Assembly: GCF_030651745.1 (NCBI RefSeq) | Contig: NZ_JAUSCC010000006.1 | Location: 1 to 31,067 of the forward strand | Source: Methylophaga sp. | GTDB taxonomy: Bacteria; Pseudomonadota; Gammaproteobacteria; Nitrosococcales; Methylophagaceae | Length of the DNA stretch: 31,067 nt | Reading direction: 5' to 3' | Shown here: positions 21,064 through 30,392 of the stretch, piece by piece | Layout: every line of letters starts with the position of its first letter | How positions within the stretch are numbered: position 1 is the first letter of the stretch | The notes under the pieces: generated by a model | The model's input: only the letters and a program-made list of their open reading frames with translations | Told to the model about the DNA's origin: nothing | The model's database searches: none | Position numbers and translations under genes: made by a program

Positions 21064-22164
21064 CTATTCTGAGATATTGACCTTTATTCCCTCAGCCAAT
21101 CGGGCGTTAGGATTGAGGATGACACGATCATCGGTGACAAGACCCGACAGGATTTCTACTTCACTATTATCCAGCCGACCTACCCGAACATTTTTAATTT
21201 CAACCTGATTATCGGCATTCACCAGCATCACCGCTGGCTTGCCTTGAATGGTTTTCAATGCATTAACCGGAATACGTACTGCATCCGCTCGTTCCTGCAC
21301 CTGTATTGTCAGTTCACCACTTAAACCGGCCGGTAATTTCAGATCCGCATTTTCCAGCAGATATTCCACTCGCATGGTGCCGGTTTCACGATTAACTTCA
21401 CGAGAGATCCGCGAAATAGGTACTTCAATTTGCTGATTTCCCAGATCGGGCAAGGTCAGTTGGGCAGGTTGTTGCTGGTCGATAATAAATAACTGAGTCT
21501 GCGGAATATCAACAATGACCCGTAACTTATCAGTACGGCTAATGCGAAATAATGGCATAGCATCGTTGCGGGTAATACGATTGCCTCGTTCGGCCTGACG
21601 GCGGGTAATAATGCCATCAAATGGTGCCACGATGGCGGTATAGGCAAATTCATTTTCCAGCTGTTCCAGACGTGCTTGATAGGTCGCTAATGTCGCTTTG
21701 GCCACAGCCAGCTCGGCCTCACGTTCATCGACTTCCGTGGCATTGACGGCACCCGAATCCCGCAGATTGGTATAGCGTTTTGCTACCTTTTCGGTCAGAT
21801 CCAGCGTGGCTCTCTGCCGATTGATTTCGGCCTTGGCCTGCAGAATTTCCTGTTCCAGTTCAGGCGAGGAGAGTCGGGCTAACAAATCACCTTGTTTAAC
21901 TTCATCACCAATATCGACATGGCGGCTTTCCACATAGCCATCAGCACGGGCAAAAATATCTGATTGTTCAATTGCTTCCACGCGAGAGTTAAACACCAAG
22001 GGCTGATAACTTGATATCGATTGCGGCTGTGCAACGCGTACTGAGAGAATTTCCGGGGTAGTGGCAGGCCGTTCAATATTCGCTTCGGTTTCGGGCTGAA
22101 TATAAAACCACAAAGGCACAGCGATGACCGCAGCAACTAATATTGTCTTGGTTAAGTTTGGCAT
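21064..22164 (-). CDS. RND efflux periplasmic adaptor (membrane fusion protein)
   Basis: Adaptors of this type join an inner-membrane RND pump to an outer-membrane channel. The 366-residue protein starts with one hydrophobic segment (about 5-22). It then has the lipoyl half-motifs FARADGYVESRHVDIGDEVKQGDLLARL and YTAIVAPFDGIITRRQAERGNRI around a helical hairpin (about 105-160), followed by beta-barrel and membrane-proximal domains ending in NPNARLAEGIKVNISE. Its ATG is ten bases after the pump stop, with GAGG upstream, so the two are co-transcribed. No TolC-type gene is nearby, so the channel must be supplied elsewhere. The substrate is unknown. Confidence 0.93.
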   Translation of the reverse strand: MPNLTKTILVAAVIAVPLWFYIQPETEANIERPATTPEILSVRVAQPQSISSYQPLVFNSRVEAIEQSDIFARADGYVESRHVDIGDEVKQGDLLARLSSPELEQEILQAKAEINRQRATLDLTEKVAKRYTNLRDSGAVNATEVDEREAELAVAKATLATYQARLEQLENEFAYTAIVAPFDGIITRRQAERGNRITRNDAMPLFRISRTDKLRVIVDIPQTQLFIIDQQQPAQLTLPDLGNQQIEVPISRISREVNRETGTMRVEYLLENADLKLPAGLSGELTIQVQERADAVRIPVNALKTIQGKPAVMLVNADNQVEIKNVRVGRLDNSEVEILSGLVTDDRVILNPNARLAEGIKVNISE

Positions 22165-22174
22165 CGTGAGATCC

Positions 22175-25100
22175 TCAAATTGTCGGCAGTTTTATGGGCT
22201 GCGGACGTTTAATAAATTGCATAACCATGCTGAAAGTCCAGGGCACTAAAAATAATGAGGCAAATGTGCCCAGCATCAAGCCACCGATAACGGTGCGGGC
22301 CAAAGGCGCATTTTGTTCCCCACCTTCACCTAAAGCCAGTGCCATCGGCAATAAACCGATAATCATGGTCAATGCTGTCATCAATACCGGTCTTAGTCTT
22401 GTTGAGGCTGCTTCCCGAGCCGCCTCAAAAGCCGACATGCCTGCCACCCATTGATCACGGGCAAACGTTGTGACCAACACACTATTGGCAGTGGATACGC
22501 CAATGACCATGATAAAGCCCATTAGTGCCGGAACACTGATAGTGGTTCCAGTGAGCATTAAACCGATAATCGCGCCAGAAATGGCAATTGGCGCGCCGGA
22601 TAATGCGACCAAAGGCATGATCCACGAGGCGAAGTTAAACAGCATAATGATGTAGATGAAAAATACCGCCAGTAAAAAGCCGAATAATAAATCACGGTAA
22701 GCTTCATCCATGGCGGCAGCCTGACCCATGATCTCAATATCATTGCCGGGCACAACATCTTGTTTCAGTTCTTTTACAATCTGTTGGGTAGCTTTGTAAA
22801 CCGAACCTAAGTCAGTGTTTTCGGTATTGATTAATACATTGACCGTCGGCCGTAGCATAGTACGACCAATACTGCCCGATACATTGCGTGGTGTGATACT
22901 CGCAATACTGGCCAATGGCACGGTGATATTCGGATCACTGGTTTGTACCTGCAGATTCATCAAATCATCAGTGGTGCGTAATTTATGTAATGGTGTTCTG
23001 GTTTGCACCTCATAGGAAAAACCAAACACCGGATCGGACCAGAAACTGGGAGCAACAGTACCAGCTGACCCCAACGCTCCCAGTAAGCTGTTTATCGCAC
23101 CCTGTGTGGTTACACCGAGTTCGGCTGCCCGTTTGCGATCCAGATTGACGTAGTATTCCGGCAAAGCAAATACCTGCTGAAAGCCGATATCCACAGCACC
23201 TTCAACATCCTGCATTTTCTCAATTAAGCTTTCAGCTTTTGCGATGCTGGCGGGCAGGTTACGACCGGTAAAGCGGACGTCCAAAGCAGTTGGTGTACTA
23301 CCGGAAAGCGTTTGATTGGTAGTATCGGCCGCTTGAGAAAAGAATGTGACTTCCGGAAATTTCTCTTTCAACATTTGCCGGATGGCGGATTCATACTGGC
23401 TGCTCGGTTGATGGCCTTTAGCTAATTGGATTTGCAGCTCACCATCGTAAGAACCAATGGTAAAGCTATCTATCCAGGCGCGATTAATGGAGTCGGGCAT
23501 ACCAATGTTTTCAAACATAAAATCCAGTTCTTCAGCAGGAATGATTTTGCGTATTTCCTGTTGGATCTGAGCAAACTTATCTGCTGTCTGTTCGATGCGT
23601 GAACCGGTATCTACTCGCATATAAAACCGCATTAATCCGGCATCGGTTTTAGGAAAGAAATCACGGCCGATATCCTGTAAGGCAAAGCCGGCTGCGGTGA
23701 CAATCACAATGCCGATTAACGGGGCAATCAGAATATGTTTTTGCAAGCGACCAATGGTGTTTTGTAGATGTTGCTGGCCATTGTGCAGACGATGTTCCAG
23801 TGCCAGATGTAAATGCACTAACGGGTTTTTCGATTGTTTGGTTAAAGTCTTTTCGTTGGCCAGTAATAATTTGGCCAGCGTTGGAACCACTGTGCGAGAT
23901 AGTAAATACGATGCTGCCAGACAGGCAATGACCACAATTGCCATCGGCTGGAAGATATAACCTGCCACGCCGGTTAATAAAAATATCGGTGAAAACACAA
24001 TGCAGGTAGAGAGTGTTGAAACAAATTCTGGAAAGGCAACTTCACTGGCACTGGTGAGCACAGCACGGCTCGGTTCCATGCCGTCAGCCAGATGCCGTTT
24101 GATATTTTCAATTTCAACCAGTGCGTTGTCGACCAGGATACCAATTGCTAATGCCAGACCACCGAGACTCATTAAATTCAAGGTGTTACCGGTTAAATTT
24201 AATACAAATACTGCGGTCAGTAATGACAGGGGAATCGAGGTTAAAACAATTAAAGTCGCTCGGGATGAACCTAAAAACAGTAATACCATCAACGCGACCA
24301 GTGAGCCAACAATGAGAATTTCCATCTCGATATGATGTAAAGCAGTGCTGACAAACACCGACTGATCAAAAATAGGCGAAATGGTAATGCCCTCCGGTGC
24401 AGCCGCTTGTATCGATGGCAAGCGTTCCATCAGTTCATCAATAATGCCAACAGTGGATGCACCGCCAAGTTTAATCAGCGACACCATAACGGCATTTTGT
24501 CCGTTAACGCGGGCGATATTGGTTTGTAAGGCCGTGCCATCGCGGACATTTGCTACATCACGCAGTAATATCAGCTCGCCATTTCTAGCCCGGATCGGTA
24601 AATATTCAAAATCAGCCACTGCTTGAGGACTGGCATTAACTGTGATTTGCAATTCATTCTGCGCTTCACGAATACTTCCCGATGGCAGGGTCAGGTTCTG
24701 TTCATTTATCGCCCGGGTTACATCGTTGGCGGTTAATCCTTGAGCAAACAAAGCGTCCGGATCCAGATCCACCATGATCTGCCGGGTGGCACCACCATAA
24801 GGCAAAGTCATCCGGATACCATTAATCGATTGCACCATGCCGCGTAACTGCAAACGGGCAAAGTCGGCCAGTTGGCCATCAGTCAATGTGTCAGAAGACA
24901 TAACCAGCTGAATGATCGGTGTGCTGGATTGATTGTATTCGGCGACCAGCGGTGGTGAAGTACCTTCCGGCATTCGTCGTCGAATGGTTTGTGATACGCC
25001 TGTTACCTGCGCCATCGCGTTGGCAATATCGACCTCAGGATGGAAATCGATATGAATCACCGAGGTGCCGTTTAAGGTTTGCGAGCGGATTTCCTTAAGG

Positions 25101-25330
25101 TTATCCACATTATTCATAATCGCCACTTCACTGAAGGTGGTGATTTTGGAAGCCATTTCATTGGTGTTAAGACCGTTGTAGGTCCATACCACTTTTATAG
25201 AGGGTATATTGACGCTGGGTAATACATCGACAGGTAATTTAAGGTAGCTGATAAGCCCAGCTGCAAAAATCAGCAAGCTTAAAGCAGCCACAGAATAAGG
25301 TCGGGTTAGGGCATATCGCACCAGCCACAT
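22175..25330 (-). CDS. RND efflux pump, HAE-1-like inner-membrane transporter
   Basis: This large proton-driven exporter extrudes hydrophobic compounds through a trimer. The 1051-residue protein shows the RND pattern: a first membrane segment after MWLVRYALTRPYSV, a periplasmic porter domain, TM4 with LAIGILVDNALVEIENI including the conserved Asp, a second porter domain, and C-terminal segments with LMGFIMVIGVSTANSVLV and RLRPVLMTALTMIIGLLPMALALGEG. The frame is open to 25417, but I chose the ATG at 25330: RND proteins start at this point, AGAG lies about nine bases before it, and the longer start would run close to the divergent operator. It is first in the operon, divergent from a two-component system. 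Confidence 0.94.
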   Translation of the reverse strand: MWLVRYALTRPYSVAALSLLIFAAGLISYLKLPVDVLPSVNIPSIKVVWTYNGLNTNEMASKITTFSEVAIMNNVDNLKEIRSQTLNGTSVIHIDFHPEVDIANAMAQVTGVSQTIRRRMPEGTSPPLVAEYNQSSTPIIQLVMSSDTLTDGQLADFARLQLRGMVQSINGIRMTLPYGGATRQIMVDLDPDALFAQGLTANDVTRAINEQNLTLPSGSIREAQNELQITVNASPQAVADFEYLPIRARNGELILLRDVANVRDGTALQTNIARVNGQNAVMVSLIKLGGASTVGIIDELMERLPSIQAAAPEGITISPIFDQSVFVSTALHHIEMEILIVGSLVALMVLLFLGSSRATLIVLTSIPLSLLTAVFVLNLTGNTLNLMSLGGLALAIGILVDNALVEIENIKRHLADGMEPSRAVLTSASEVAFPEFVSTLSTCIVFSPIFLLTGVAGYIFQPMAIVVIACLAASYLLSRTVVPTLAKLLLANEKTLTKQSKNPLVHLHLALEHRLHNGQQHLQNTIGRLQKHILIAPLIGIVIVTAAGFALQDIGRDFFPKTDAGLMRFYMRVDTGSRIEQTADKFAQIQQEIRKIIPAEELDFMFENIGMPDSINRAWIDSFTIGSYDGELQIQLAKGHQPSSQYESAIRQMLKEKFPEVTFFSQAADTTNQTLSGSTPTALDVRFTGRNLPASIAKAESLIEKMQDVEGAVDIGFQQVFALPEYYVNLDRKRAAELGVTTQGAINSLLGALGSAGTVAPSFWSDPVFGFSYEVQTRTPLHKLRTTDDLMNLQVQTSDPNITVPLASIASITPRNVSGSIGRTMLRPTVNVLINTENTDLGSVYKATQQIVKELKQDVVPGNDIEIMGQAAAMDEAYRDLLFGFLLAVFFIYIIMLFNFASWIMPLVALSGAPIAISGAIIGLMLTGTTISVPALMGFIMVIGVSTANSVLVTTFARDQWVAGMSAFEAAREAASTRLRPVLMTALTMIIGLLPMALALGEGGEQNAPLARTVIGGLMLGTFASLFLVPWTFSMVMQFIKRPQPIKLPTI

Positions 25331-25417
25331 ATATAGCTTCTCTATGTTATTAAAATGGAATGTCTGGATTGCCGCGACGTTACGCAACCAGCTCTGTCGC
25401 GTAGAGTGCAGCGACAA

Positions 25418-25447
25418 AATTAAGACAATGTTAACGTTGCCTTAATT
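25418..25447. promoter_or_regulatory. 30-bp near-perfect palindrome between RND and two-component operons
   Basis: Arms start AATTAAG (25418-25424) and end CTTAATT (25441-25447), and the centre is GTTAAC at 25430-25435. Thirteen of fifteen base pairs of the dyad match. It lies 41 bases before the response-regulator ATG and 87 before the pump ATG. The outer CTTAAT-type halves recall PmrA/OmpR-family boxes. It is the best candidate operator of the response regulator. Confidence 0.72.
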
Positions 25448-25488
25448 CAATCAAATGAAAATAATGTTTTTATCGCGGATACACACTG

Positions 25489-26160
25489 ATGTATGTACTG
25501 ATTGTAGAAGATGATGCATTGATGGGGGAAGGTATACAGACCGGCCTTAATGCATTGGGTATCCAGGCGGAATGGGTTATGAACGCCAGTGGAGCGGAAA
25601 CCGCTATGTCTACTGCCAGTTTTGACGCGGTCATCCTGGATTTGGGGCTACCGGACGAAGATGGTATGCAATTACTTAGTCGCTGGCGGGATCGCGGTGA
25701 TAATGTGCCAGTGCTTATATTAACGGCACGTGATGCGGTTCCTGATCGCGTAAGCGGATTGCAGGCTGGTGCCGATGATTATATGAGCAAACCATTTGAC
25801 TTGACCGAACTTGCCGCCCGATTACACTCGCTGAGTCGCAGAGCTGCTGGCAGGGCCACTCAGGCTATCCAGCATGGCAGTTTGCAATTTGATCCATCCA
25901 CCTTGCAAGTCACTTTGAACAATAAACCGTTAACCTTATCGCGCCGGGAAATTACCGTGTTGGAAACCCTGCTGCAGCAACCCGGCAGAGTGGTCACAGC
26001 AGCACAGTTACAAGACAGACTCTATGGCTGGGCAGAAGGTATTGAAAGCAATGCTGTTGCAGTACATATCCATAATTTGCGCCGTAAATTGGGGGATGAT
26101 TGGATCGAAACGGTTCGTGGAGTTGGCTATCGTTTAGGAGCCGTCAATGAATCCGGCTAA
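25489..26160 (+). CDS. OmpR/PhoB-family response regulator (QseB/PmrA-like)
   Basis: This 223-residue protein has a receiver domain (1-115) with acidic Asp8/Asp9, phospho-acceptor Asp51 (ILDLGLPDEDG), Thr79 and Lys101. A winged-helix DNA-binding domain (about 128-220) carries LSRREITVLETLL and the recognition region SNAVAVHIHNLRRKLG. It resembles the QseB/PmrA/TctD branch. It overlaps the kinase gene by 14 bases, which indicates coupled translation, and diverges from the RND operon. It therefore probably controls that pump and itself. The palindrome upstream is a likely site. The ribosome site is weak (GGA). Confidence 0.94.
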   Translation: MYVLIVEDDALMGEGIQTGLNALGIQAEWVMNASGAETAMSTASFDAVILDLGLPDEDGMQLLSRWRDRGDNVPVLILTARDAVPDRVSGLQAGADDYMSKPFDLTELAARLHSLSRRAAGRATQAIQHGSLQFDPSTLQVTLNNKPLTLSRREITVLETLLQQPGRVVTAAQLQDRLYGWAEGIESNAVAVHIHNLRRKLGDDWIETVRGVGYRLGAVNESG

Positions 26161-27499
26161 AGCCAAAGATTATCTGCGCTGGCAATTATTGTGGCGCATC
26201 GGTATCGCCGTGTTGTTAATGTGGATATTACTGGCACCCTGGTTGTTGATGAGTGTGCAGAAAGAAATGCAAAACACGCTGGATAACCGGCTCGCTGCCT
26301 CTGCCAAAATGTTGATGTCATTGATGTCTCAGTATGATTTGGATCCGTTGGTAAAAGGTGTGCAGCGCAGTCCGCTTTTTGATCCAGCCAATAATCCTGA
26401 TTTACCCCCGACGTTGGCCTGCAAAGTCGCCAATATTGCAGGGGATATTATTGCTGTTTCACATGACGCTCCGCAGAATGTGCTGACTACCACACAACAG
26501 GGTTATCAAAATCGGATGCAGGATGGCGAAGCCTGGCGGGTATTTAATCTTTCTCAAGGCGGCCTAACCATAACCACAGCCGAACGACTGGAAACCCGCG
26601 ATACTCTGATGCGTTCAGTGGTTATTGCTGCCGGTGTGCCGTTTTTTCTGAGTCTGGCAGGTACATTGGCAGTGGTCTGGTTTGGCATATTGCATGGGTT
26701 TAAACCCTTACATAGCCTTAGTCAGAATATGGCAAAACGTAATACCGAAGATCTGACATCACTGGTGTGGGAACAACGTCCAGCTGAAGTCAGGCCGCTG
26801 GTCGATGAAATAAACCGTTTATTACAACGAATGCAGCAATCTTTGCTGCGAGAACGCCGCTTTACCGGCGACGTGGCACATGAATTACGTACGCCTTTGG
26901 CAGGCATCAAAACCCAATTACAGGTCGCCAGATTAACCGATGGTGGCAAGGCCATGCACGCCCTGTTACAAGCTGAAAAAGCTACCGACAGATTACAACG
27001 CACCTTGGATCAGCTGTTATTACTGGCAAGGGTGGAAGGTGATGGACAATTAACTGAATCGACACGCTTACCGATTGCTGAAATCAACAATATGGCCTTG
27101 AGTGATGTACAGCATCTTGCCAAACAACAAAAGGTAACCTTGCGTTGTAATGATGATGTGGATGAAAAAATTCAAGCCTCGGCAATTTTATTGTCAGCCG
27201 CTTTACGTAATCTGCTGGAAAATGCCATCCGTCACTCACCAGTAAATACGGTGATTACTTTATCGGCTACCTGTAAGGACGAAGACTTGCTTTGGACCGT
27301 CGAAGACGAAGGGCCAGGCGTTTCTGAAAAATTACTTTCCGAATTAACCCGGCGTTTTGTGCATGGTCATCACAGCGATGGCAGCGGACTTGGTCTTGCC
27401 ATCGTGGATGCCATTGTCAGACGTTTTAAAGGCGAATTACAGATTAAAAATGGCGCAACCAAAGGTTTGGTTGTCACAATCAGTATTCCGATGCAATAA
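26147..27499 (+). CDS. Sensor histidine kinase of the efflux-linked two-component system
   Basis: This 450-residue membrane kinase has two transmembrane segments (about 15-36 and 157-182) enclosing a periplasmic sensor region of about 120 residues. A HAMP-like linker, the H-box RRFTGDVAHELRTPLAG with His245, the N-box NLLENAIRHSP, and nucleotide motifs DEGPGV and GSGLGLAIV follow. It should phosphorylate the response regulator encoded just upstream. The sensor domain has no family I can name, so the signal is unknown; exported or envelope-damaging compounds are an inference from the pump next door. AGGAG lies six bases before the ATG, inside the upstream gene. Confidence 0.93.
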   Translation: MNPAKAKDYLRWQLLWRIGIAVLLMWILLAPWLLMSVQKEMQNTLDNRLAASAKMLMSLMSQYDLDPLVKGVQRSPLFDPANNPDLPPTLACKVANIAGDIIAVSHDAPQNVLTTTQQGYQNRMQDGEAWRVFNLSQGGLTITTAERLETRDTLMRSVVIAAGVPFFLSLAGTLAVVWFGILHGFKPLHSLSQNMAKRNTEDLTSLVWEQRPAEVRPLVDEINRLLQRMQQSLLRERRFTGDVAHELRTPLAGIKTQLQVARLTDGGKAMHALLQAEKATDRLQRTLDQLLLLARVEGDGQLTESTRLPIAEINNMALSDVQHLAKQQKVTLRCNDDVDEKIQASAILLSAALRNLLENAIRHSPVNTVITLSATCKDEDLLWTVEDEGPGVSEKLLSELTRRFVHGHHSDGSGLGLAIVDAIVRRFKGELQIKNGATKGLVVTISIPMQ

Positions 27500-27565
27500 G
27501 CCCAAAACCGAAAGTGTTATCGATTGTTGATTAGATAAGGCTAGTGGAAGATAGCCGATTACCAG

Positions 27566-28579
27566 TCAATTTTGCTGCAGCGGATTTTCTCGTTGCGGAT
27601 CCCATATGCGCTGCCAAACCCAGGTAAGTCCTTCTCTGGCATTTCGCGTCATGGGTAGTTGGTTTGGTGTTAACAGAGTGACCACATCATCGCTGATTTC
27701 TGCCAGTTGGAAACGGAAAAAGTAATTGGGCTCTAAGCCCATGCGTAGATCTGTCGCAATAATCTTATTGTCTAATTGTTCCAGCTTGTAGTTGTTGTGG
27801 GTAAACCAGTTAATCCGTTGCAGATCGGGCGAATCTGCTAATAATAATTTCAGCTCACTGCCACGATTAAACTGGCTGAATTCAAATTTGGCGTCACCAT
27901 CAAAAATGGAACGGAATACTTCGTAGTAGTTGGCCTCATCAATCACCACAATTCTCCATAACAGAGTGTTCAGCGGCGCTGGCGTGACTTTAATATGCTG
28001 ATAGTCGATCTGCTGCTCGGCCAATGCCTGATGCGTTTGTTGGGTTATCCAGTGTTGAGCGCCAACACTCCAGACAAGATAGGCCGAGCTGAATAACAGA
28101 CTGCCAAGCATGATTTGTCGACTCAGCCGCTGTCTGGCGGCAATTAAAATGGCCAGAAAGCCTGCGGCAAGCGGCAAACTATAAATCGGATCAATAATGA
28201 AAATGCTGCCAATCGAGGCAGGTGGTGGCATAAATGGCCAGAATAGTTGAGTGCCATAGACCGTCAGGGCATCCAAGCCACTATGGGTGACCCAGGCCAG
28301 CCAAATCACTAAAAACCATCGTCGAAAATCCAGCCTGTTGTCCACTTTACACATGAGCAAGGCCACTATCGGCGCAAGCAAACTCTGCACAATCCAGGAA
28401 TGTGTCCAGCTTCGGTGCAAAGTCATCGCATCCAGATCCGTTGCGTGCTGAATAAAGATATCCAGGTCTGGCAGTATGGCAAATCCCGCTCCGTATAAAA
28501 CTGCCGCTTTTGGTGCTTTGCGACCAGCAACCGCATAGGCTACTGCGCTACCAAGCAATGCCTGGGTAATCGTATCCAT
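27566..28579 (-). CDS. YdjM-like inner-membrane protein (DUF457 metal-dependent hydrolase family)
   Basis: This 337-residue protein has the DUF457/YdjM N-terminal half with about four to five membrane segments. Its conserved polar motifs are PDLD (Asp38, Asp40), LHRSWTHSW (His55, His60) and THSGLD, proposed to bind metal in a membrane-bound hydrolase. The C-terminal half (about 190-337) is a soluble domain with WRIVV and YYEVFRSIFDG patterns common in this family. In E. coli, ydjM is LexA-controlled; no LexA box is seen here. The substrate is unknown. It is convergent with the kinase gene; a weak hairpin (GGCTA/TAGCC, 27539-27556) lies between them. Confidence 0.85.
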   Translation of the reverse strand: MDTITQALLGSAVAYAVAGRKAPKAAVLYGAGFAILPDLDIFIQHATDLDAMTLHRSWTHSWIVQSLLAPIVALLMCKVDNRLDFRRWFLVIWLAWVTHSGLDALTVYGTQLFWPFMPPPASIGSIFIIDPIYSLPLAAGFLAILIAARQRLSRQIMLGSLLFSSAYLVWSVGAQHWITQQTHQALAEQQIDYQHIKVTPAPLNTLLWRIVVIDEANYYEVFRSIFDGDAKFEFSQFNRGSELKLLLADSPDLQRINWFTHNNYKLEQLDNKIIATDLRMGLEPNYFFRFQLAEISDDVVTLLTPNQLPMTRNAREGLTWVWQRIWDPQRENPLQQN

Positions 28580-28750
28580 GAATTGTTGAGCCTCTGTTTA
28601 GCAAATGTTTAAAGCAGACATTCAAGCTGCATTTAGGGTTCGTCAGTTATTGTGTTAATCCAGGATCTGAAAAATCAGGAAGATATCTTGCATTGCTAGG
28701 AAATTATCCTGTAAATTGCAGGAAATACCTCCTGATAGTGGAAATCTGTT

Positions 28751-30343
28751 ATGAAACAGCCGATGCCAAGCCCAACGCCGGGACAGGCCGATTTACAAGT
28801 AATTGTTAATGCCTTGAATACAGGACAGGTCGGCTTTGCTGAATCGGCATCCAAGAAGTTACTCAAATCCTATCCGCGTTCATTTCCTGTTCTCAATCTA
28901 TATGGTAATGCTTTGGCGGCGCAGAACAAATTCAAAGATGCCATAGCAGTGTTTCGTAAGGCGACGGAAATTGATCCTAATGTCCCCGAGATTTACTTCA
29001 ATATGGGAATTTTGCAAACCAATCTGAACCGCACTGATGAAGCCATAAACAGTTATAAGAAAGTTTTACGGTTAAAACCTGAACTGACCGATGCTTTATA
29101 TAACCTGGGATATGCTTTGCAGACCCAAAACCGTTTTGAAGAAGCCGGTATTTATTATCAAAAAGCCATTGAACAACAGCCTAATTTTCTTGAGGCCATC
29201 GCCAATCTCGGGGTGTGTCTGCAGGAGCAGGGTAGATTGGATGAGGCGGTAGCGGTTTATCAACGAGCCTTAACCATTTCACAGGATGCCAAACTGTATT
29301 TTAATTTAGGTACAGCACTGAAAAATCAGGGCAAATTGGCTGATGCGATTGCCACTTATAATCAGGCATTGGCATTAAAACCCGACTATGCCGAAGTGCA
29401 TAGCAATATCGGTGAAGTGCTGCGTGATCAGGGCCGTTATGATGAGTCTGTTGCTGCCTACAAACAGGCATTGGAACTGGATCCCAGCCTGCCATTAGCC
29501 AATTACAGTCTGGCCGTTTATCTCTATGACAGTGGTGATTTACAGCAGGCTTTGAATTATTTTCAGCATTCTCAATACGCTGACTGGCAGGAACGTTCTT
29601 TGTATTGTTTGTATAAAACCGGACGTTTTGATGAATTCAAACAAGGTCTGGATCAACTGAAAAAAGCTCGTCACAGCTCACCATTTTTGGCAACTTTAGC
29701 CGGGCATTATGCCGAGAACTTTGGCACGCTAAATGACTATAATTTCTGTAAAAATCCACTTGATTTAGTTTGTCATGTGCAGGTTCCAGAACTAAAAGGT
29801 GACAGTGAATTATTAAAACAATTACTGGCGGATATCGAACAGGCCGATATAGAAGAAAAAAGCCAGGGCCGCTTACATAATGGTGTGCAGTCTGCCGGAA
29901 ACCTGTTTAAACGCTCTGAAGCCAGCTTTCAGCAAATTGCCAAGTTGGTAGCACGAGCCATCGATGATTACCGTGAAAACCTGAAAGGGGAAAGCGGTAT
30001 TTTTGCCAAAGGCTTTCCTAAACAAACAGTGTTTGCCAGCTCCTGGTACGTCAAAATGAGAACCGGCGGGCATTTAACTTCACATATTCATGAAGAAGGC
30101 TGGGTGAGCGGGGCGCTGTATTTGGCCTTACCTAAGCAAAAAACGCATCCGGATGAGGGTAGTATCGAGCTGAGCACCCATGGTGATGATTATCCCAAAC
30201 AACATGACAATTTCCCCAGCAAAACCATTGCGCCGGAAGTGGGGGATATTGTCATGTTTCCATCATCAGTGTTTCACCGCACCATCCCGTTTAATTCGGA
30301 TGAAGAGCGGATCTGCATAGCCTTTGATCTGAAACCTGCTTGA
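28751..30343 (+). CDS. TPR-repeat protein fused to a 2-oxoglutarate/Fe(II) oxygenase-like domain
   Basis: This 530-residue protein begins with seven or so tetratricopeptide repeats (about 15-285), with recurrent patterns such as YFNMGILQTNLNRTDEAI and ALALKPDYAEVHSNIGEVL, suited to binding a protein partner. The C-terminal domain (about 335-530) matches the putative 2OG-Fe(II) oxygenase type. HIHEEGWVSGALYLALP supplies His445 and His447, GDIVMFPSSVFHRTIPF supplies His509, and EERICIAF gives Arg520 as the likely 2-oxoglutarate anchor. No signal peptide is seen. Such fusions resemble prolyl- or aspartyl-hydroxylase architectures and may hydroxylate a protein bound by the repeats, which is inference. 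It stands alone between two minus-strand genes. Confidence 0.88.
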   Translation: MKQPMPSPTPGQADLQVIVNALNTGQVGFAESASKKLLKSYPRSFPVLNLYGNALAAQNKFKDAIAVFRKATEIDPNVPEIYFNMGILQTNLNRTDEAINSYKKVLRLKPELTDALYNLGYALQTQNRFEEAGIYYQKAIEQQPNFLEAIANLGVCLQEQGRLDEAVAVYQRALTISQDAKLYFNLGTALKNQGKLADAIATYNQALALKPDYAEVHSNIGEVLRDQGRYDESVAAYKQALELDPSLPLANYSLAVYLYDSGDLQQALNYFQHSQYADWQERSLYCLYKTGRFDEFKQGLDQLKKARHSSPFLATLAGHYAENFGTLNDYNFCKNPLDLVCHVQVPELKGDSELLKQLLADIEQADIEEKSQGRLHNGVQSAGNLFKRSEASFQQIAKLVARAIDDYRENLKGESGIFAKGFPKQTVFASSWYVKMRTGGHLTSHIHEEGWVSGALYLALPKQKTHPDEGSIELSTHGDDYPKQHDNFPSKTIAPEVGDIVMFPSSVFHRTIPFNSDEERICIAFDLKPA

Positions 30344-30392
30344 GCCTGAATCGATGATGAAGATAGTCTGCCAAGGGCTGTAAATTGAAGTT

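Noticed and set aside
27539..27556. GGCTA/TAGCC hairpin as terminator of the kinase or YdjM-like gene
   Set aside because: The stem is only five base pairs and lacks a T-run on either strand.
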